A DNA stretch of 9,632 bases from a bacterium (GTDB lineage Bacteria > Armatimonadota > Fimbriimonadia > Fimbriimonadales > GBS-DC), in contig JARJMV020000054.1 in assembly GCA_029335935.2 (NCBI GenBank), positions 1 through 9,632 on the forward strand, given 5' to 3'. The notes beneath the pieces were generated by a model. That model was not told the origin of the DNA. It saw nothing but the letters and a program-made list of their open reading frames with translations, and did not search any database. This document shows, piece by piece, positions 6,307 to 9,632 of this stretch. How positions within the stretch are numbered: the first letter of the stretch is position 1; each line of letters starts with the position of its first letter. A program made the translations under genes and the position numbers.

Positions 6307-7379
6307 AATTAACGAGCCTTTTAGGTGCAGGTTTTGCGACGATGGTTGTGGTGATGACCTTGAGTGCATGTGGCGGTCGAAACCAGAGCGCAGCCGTCGC
6401 TAAAGTGGGAGAAACCCCCATCAATCAGGAGATGTACCTGCGACGCCTCGAACTAATGCCCACGCCCGTCCAAATCGCGGGCAACCAAGCCACTACCGCT
6501 CCAGCGGGCTACACAACCCTTGTGCAGATGATCCGCGAGCAGGTGTTGCTTGACATGGCGAAAGAGGAAGGTGTGCTGCCCACCGACCAACAGGTGGAAG
6601 AGCGCGTGCAGCGCGAAATGAAAAACAATCCCCAAATCAAACAAGCCATTACAGAGCAGCGGCTCACCCTCGACGACTATCGCCAGCGCGTGCGCGTCGC
6701 CCTCGCTGAGTTCAATATGGTCACCAAAGGCGTCACTGTGACCGAGCAGGAGGTCAAGCAGGCCTATGAGCAGAACAAGCAAGCCTTCTACCGCCCTGCG
6801 AACGCCAGTGTGCGCTTCATCATCGTGCAGAACCCCGAAGTGCGCAAGCAGATCGATGACGACCTGCAGCGAGGCTTCAACTTCCAGAGTGTGGTGAACA
6901 AGTACGCGCAGAACCCTGTGGCGGGCGTGCAGGCGAATCAGGGCGAGATTGCCCTCGAAGGCGCACTGCCCGAAAACCCTCAGGAGCGTCAAGCCGCGCT
7001 GCGCATCCGCAATACACTCAAGAACGCAAAGCCCATGCAAGTCACCGAGTGGCTGCCCGTCGGGGCGGGGTTAGTGGCGCGGTTCGAGGTGCTGGCGAAA
7101 ACCGAAGGGCGTCAACTGCCTTTCGAAGAAGTGAAAGACCAAATCCGCGAGGCACTCATGCTCCAAAAGGGGCGGCAGACGAACCGCGACCTGAACTTGG
7201 AGTTGGCAAAGCGGATGGCGAACACGCCCGTGGAGATTAAATCCGAAGCGTGGAAGAAGCAATATGAAAAAGACATGGAAGAGTTGAAGAAGGCGATTAG
7301 TGAGGCGGAGAAGCAGATGGGCAAACAGCCTGCCTCGCCCCAGAACGCCGCCGCGCCGCAGTCCACTCAGGGACGCTGA
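6303..7379 (+). CDS. SurA/PrsA-like peptidyl-prolyl isomerase-type lipoprotein (chaperone)
   Basis: The 358-aa product has a lipoprotein signal peptide with lipobox LSAC (residues 20-23), so Cys23 should be lipidated and the protein held on the outer face of the membrane. Residues about 33-150 form a SurA_N-like helical chaperone domain (VAKVGETPINQEMYLRRLEL, later VTEQEVKQAYEQNKQAF). Residues about 165-290 align with a parvulin domain (FNFQSVVNKYAQNPVAG, VTEWLPVGAGLVARFEV). The conserved parvulin His residues in HILV and YHII are replaced by FIIV and LVARF, so isomerase activity may be lost. The last ~90 residues are a charged helical tail ending in a Pro/Ala/Gln-rich stretch. The start is ATG 6303, with GGAGGAG at 6291-6297. 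It overlaps the SwrB-like gene by 4 bp and mazG by 1 bp. The likely job is folding of exported proteins. Confidence 0.85.
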   Translation: MKLTSLLGAGFATMVVVMTLSACGGRNQSAAVAKVGETPINQEMYLRRLELMPTPVQIAGNQATTAPAGYTTLVQMIREQVLLDMAKEEGVLPTDQQVEERVQREMKNNPQIKQAITEQRLTLDDYRQRVRVALAEFNMVTKGVTVTEQEVKQAYEQNKQAFYRPANASVRFIIVQNPEVRKQIDDDLQRGFNFQSVVNKYAQNPVAGVQANQGEIALEGALPENPQERQAALRIRNTLKNAKPMQVTEWLPVGAGLVARFEVLAKTEGRQLPFEEVKDQIREALMLQKGRQTNRDLNLELAKRMANTPVEIKSEAWKKQYEKDMEELKKAISEAEKQMGKQPASPQNAAAPQSTQGR

Positions 7380-8791
7380 TGCTCTACCTAATCGGTTTGG
7401 GCGCGGGCGGCGCGCAGGAGCTTCGCGAATCAGCCCTGCAAGCACTGCGCCGCGCCCAGCGCGTGTTCCTCACAGACCCGAGCCACCCCAGCACACGCGC
7501 CCTGCAACTGGCTGCCGTCGCCTACGAGCCGTGCCCCGAACCCATCGAGCAAGCGGTGGAGACCCTGCTTCACGCACCCGAACCCGTCGTCGCACTCGCT
7601 ATGCCAGGACATCCCCTCATAGGCAATCCAACGACGCCTGCACTACTGCAAGCCGCCGCGCAACGCGACCACCCCGTGCGGATAGTGCCCAGTCGGGGCG
7701 TGCTTGAACCCGCCTTAGAAACAGTCTTGCTGGCTGCGCCCGACGGTATCCAACTCATCAGCGCACGACGCCTGCCCCACCTGCGCCTCGATCCGACGCT
7801 GCCTGTGCTATGGTTCGATCTCCAGAACCCAGAGGTGCTGCAGTCGCTGCAGGTGTATCTGCTGGGCTACTATCCGCCATCATTGGAGGCGTACCTGATT
7901 CACGCGCCGGGCGACGACGCGCTCGCAGAGTATCGCCACATGCCCCTCGAACAACTCCACCGAATGCCCTGCGACGCGCTTACCTATCTACTGATACCGC
8001 CGTGCCCACGCCGTACCGCCGCGTATCAGGGCTTCGAGGGGCTGACGCGCGTGGTCGCTGCCCTGCGCGCCCCCGACGGCTGCCCTTGGGACCGCGAGCA
8101 GACCCACGCCAGCCTCAAACCGCACCTGCTGGAAGAGACCTACGAGACGCTCGAAGCCCTCGATTCGGGCAACACCGCCGATTTGCGCGAGGAGCTCGGC
8201 GACCTGCTCCTGCAAGTGCTGATGCATAGTCAAATTGCCAGCGAGCGGGGCGCTTTCAACATCGATCAGGTCGTGCAACACCTCATCGAGAAGCTGATTG
8301 CGCGTCATCCGCATGTGTTCGGCGACGCCCATGCCGAGACCGCCGCGCAGGTGCTGAAGAACTGGGATCAGGCGAAACGCGCGCAGAAGCGACGCGCATC
8401 AGTGCTGGACGGCACGCCGCGCACGATGCCCGCGCTCGCACGCGCTCAAGAAATCTCCAAACGCGCTGCCCGCGTCGGCTTTGAATGGGACTCTATCGAC
8501 GGCGTGCTGGACAAGCTACGCGAGGAAGAGGCGGAGCTGCGCCAAGCCATCGAGTCGGGCGATGGGGCGCGTATCGAGAGCGAGTTGGGTGATTTGCTGT
8601 TTACGGTGGTCAACATCGCGCGCCACGCACGCATCGACGCCGAGCAAGCACTGCGCTCGATGGTGGATCGGTTCACACGCCGTTTCCAGTGGATGGAGGC
8701 GGAAGCCGCACGCCAGAACCGCCCGCTCGACACGCTCAGCCCTGACGAGTGGGAAGCCCTGTGGCAGCAGGCCAAAGACGCCACGCGCTGA
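7379..8791 (+). CDS. mazG: Nucleoside triphosphate pyrophosphohydrolase MazG with N-terminal tetrapyrrole-methylase domain (YabN type)
   Basis: The protein has 470 aa, close to the usual size of Bacillus YabN-type proteins. Residues 1-225 form a tetrapyrrole (corrin/porphyrin) methylase-like domain, with the Gly-rich turn IGLGAGG near the start and ALAMPGHPLIGNPT at about 74-87. Residues about 234 onward are MazG: GCPWDREQTH (from 234), the Mg-binding EETYE (252-256), and REELGDLLLQV. A second MazG half follows, with REEEAE (381-386) and ESELGDLLFTVVNIARH. MazG hydrolyses NTPs, often non-canonical or excess ones, to NMP and pyrophosphate. The role of the fused methylase domain is unclear in the family. 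The start codon overlaps the previous stop as TGATG, and AGGGA lies just upstream. It ends the + strand run and meets a convergent gene 27 bp later. Confidence 0.96.
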   Translation: MLYLIGLGAGGAQELRESALQALRRAQRVFLTDPSHPSTRALQLAAVAYEPCPEPIEQAVETLLHAPEPVVALAMPGHPLIGNPTTPALLQAAAQRDHPVRIVPSRGVLEPALETVLLAAPDGIQLISARRLPHLRLDPTLPVLWFDLQNPEVLQSLQVYLLGYYPPSLEAYLIHAPGDDALAEYRHMPLEQLHRMPCDALTYLLIPPCPRRTAAYQGFEGLTRVVAALRAPDGCPWDREQTHASLKPHLLEETYETLEALDSGNTADLREELGDLLLQVLMHSQIASERGAFNIDQVVQHLIEKLIARHPHVFGDAHAETAAQVLKNWDQAKRAQKRRASVLDGTPRTMPALARAQEISKRAARVGFEWDSIDGVLDKLREEEAELRQAIESGDGARIESELGDLLFTVVNIARHARIDAEQALRSMVDRFTRRFQWMEAEAARQNRPLDTLSPDEWEALWQQAKDATR

Positions 8792-8829
8792 GGGAACGCA
8801 TATCACGGACTCAGTGCGTCAGCCCTCAG
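8788..8829. terminator. Hairpin between convergent genes, candidate bidirectional terminator
   Basis: CTGAGGG at 8788-8794 pairs with CCCTCAG at 8823-8829, and ACGCA at 8796-8800 pairs with TGCGT at 8815-8819. This gives 12 base pairs with a small 1 x 3 internal loop and a 14-nt loop. It covers the mazG stop (8789-8791) and the aminotransferase stop (8819-8821). Neither strand has a T-tract after it, so it is not a classic intrinsic terminator. Its position makes a role in ending both transcripts likely. Confidence 0.5.
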
Positions 8830-9632
8830 TCAGCTGGGCGACCGCCTCGGCGAGACGCGTCAACCCTGCCTGAATAATCGACTCGGAGGTCGCATACGAG
8901 AGGCGGAGATAGCCCGGCGCGCCAAACCCCTCGCCCGGCACGGTCGCCACACGCGCGATGTTCAGTAGAAACTCCGCCACATCCGCAGAGGAGCGCAGTA
9001 GCTGCCCCTCGTAGCGTCGTCCGATTAGCCCCTGCACATTCGCGTAGGCGTAGAACGCGCCGCGCGGCGTCCAGCACTGCACGCCGTCGATGCGGTTCAG
9101 CCCGTCCACCATCAGCCGACGGCGACGGTCAAAAGTTGCGCAGAGCTGCTCGCGCCAGGCCGAATCGGTGTTCTGAAGCGCGGCTAACGCGGCATATTGG
9201 GCAATCGTGCATGCGTTGGAGGTCATCTGGTCTTGCAGTCGGCTAACAGCCTGAGCGACCTCGCGCGGCGCGCCCAGATACCCGATCCGCCAGCCCGTCA
9301 TCGCGAAACTCTTGGAAACGCCGTTCACAGTAATCGTGCGTTCCCGCACCTCCTTGCTCAACGCGCCGATACTCTCGTGCGTATAGCCGTCATAGACGAG
9401 GTACTCGTAAATCTCGTCCACCACCAGCCACAGATTATGCGTGAGGGTGAGCGAGGCAATCTGTTTGAGTTGCTTCCTGCTGAACACCGCGCCTGTGGGA
9501 TTGCAGGGTGTGTTCAGCACAATCGCCTTTGTGCGAGGCGTGATTGCGCGGCGGAGGGCGTCATTCTCGGGTAAGAAATCGGTGGTCTCGTCGGCGGGCA
9601 CAAAGATGGGCGTCGCACCCATCAACTTCACC
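8819..9632 (-). CDS. aspB: Class I PLP-dependent aminotransferase, aspartate aminotransferase type (N-terminus cut by window edge)
   Basis: Aspartate aminotransferase moves the amino group between aspartate and 2-oxoglutarate, using PLP. The visible 270 residues carry NTPCNPTGAVF (PLP-site Asn), DEIYEYLVYDG (Asp that binds the pyridine N), SKSFAMTGWRIGYL with the PLP-bound Lys (codon at 9311-9313), RGAFYAYANV, and GYLRLSYATSE with the substrate-carboxylate Arg. The pattern is close to the Thermus/Bacillus (class I-beta) AspAT group. Related substrates such as prephenate cannot be excluded. The leftmost codon is GTG in a run reading VKLMGATPIFVP, which corresponds to an internal part of AspAT, so the real start lies beyond 9632 and about 125 residues are missing. 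It is transcribed towards mazG. The gene symbol follows the family only. Confidence 0.94.
   Translation of the reverse strand, partial: VKLMGATPIFVPADETTDFLPENDALRRAITPRTKAIVLNTPCNPTGAVFSRKQLKQIASLTLTHNLWLVVDEIYEYLVYDGYTHESIGALSKEVRERTITVNGVSKSFAMTGWRIGYLGAPREVAQAVSRLQDQMTSNACTIAQYAALAALQNTDSAWREQLCATFDRRRRLMVDGLNRIDGVQCWTPRGAFYAYANVQGLIGRRYEGQLLRSSADVAEFLLNIARVATVPGEGFGAPGYLRLSYATSESIIQAGLTRLAEAVAQLTEG

Noticed and set aside
6453..7040. 195-aa open frame on the - strand across the lipoprotein gene
   Set aside because: Antisense shadow of a well-supported gene. Leu/His-rich composition is expected from the reverse of Glu/Gln codons.
1..9632. CRISPR array, insertion sequence, tRNA/rRNA, toxin-antitoxin or phage genes
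   Set aside because: No regularly spaced repeats, terminal inverted repeats, transposase, tRNA-like cloverleaf or phage gene was seen by reading. A tool search (tRNAscan, CRISPRCasFinder, ISfinder) would be needed to exclude them fully.

Overview
This is a roughly 60% GC bacterial window with dense, mostly + strand genes. Intergenic gaps are small, and neighbouring genes overlap by a few bases. It looks like a metagenomic or genomic contig fragment, because the first and last genes are both cut by the window edges. The gene complement (RecG, a SwrB/DUF6115-like anchor protein, a SurA/PrsA-like lipoprotein, a YabN-type MazG and a Thermus-type aspartate aminotransferase) points to a free-living bacterium. 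The overall flavour reminds me of Armatimonadota or other deep-branching thermophile-like lineages, but that is an impression and nothing here proves a taxon.

Layout. (1) Positions 1-1074 hold the C-terminal half of the RecG helicase. There is an in-frame TAG at 37-39 and recognisable RecG-like sequence on both sides of it. (2) Positions 1124-5471 hold three tightly packed genes for membrane proteins: a secreted, membrane-anchored protein with an amidotransferase-like fold, followed by two ABC-2-type permease-like proteins. No ATP-binding subunit is present in the window. (3) Positions 5472-5628 are a gap with no convincing gene; it contains a weak sigma-28-like -10 box. (4) Positions 5629-8791 are a compact four-gene run with gaps or overlaps of at most 4 bases: a 58-aa charged, proline-rich protein not in standard databases that I can name; a membrane-anchored coiled-coil/HTH protein like SwrB; a SurA/PrsA-like chaperone lipoprotein; and MazG fused to a tetrapyrrole-methylase domain. 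(5) Convergent on the - strand, 8819-9632 is the C-terminal two thirds of a class I aminotransferase. The two converging stop codons sit inside or beside a 12-bp imperfect hairpin (8788-8829), probably a bidirectional terminator.

How they work together. RecG and MazG are house-keeping genes for DNA repair and nucleotide-pool cleaning. The trio at 1124-5471 is likely a membrane export or remodelling complex that needs an ATPase encoded elsewhere. The 5629-8791 run is probably one transcript, although its members have no obvious common pathway. I found no CRISPR array, insertion sequence, tRNA, rRNA or defence island. The most interesting points are the ATPase-less ABC-2 trio, a possible AUU start behind a near-perfect Shine-Dalgarno, the SwrB-like pair outside a flagellar operon, and a parvulin-like lipoprotein that seems to lack both conserved histidines.
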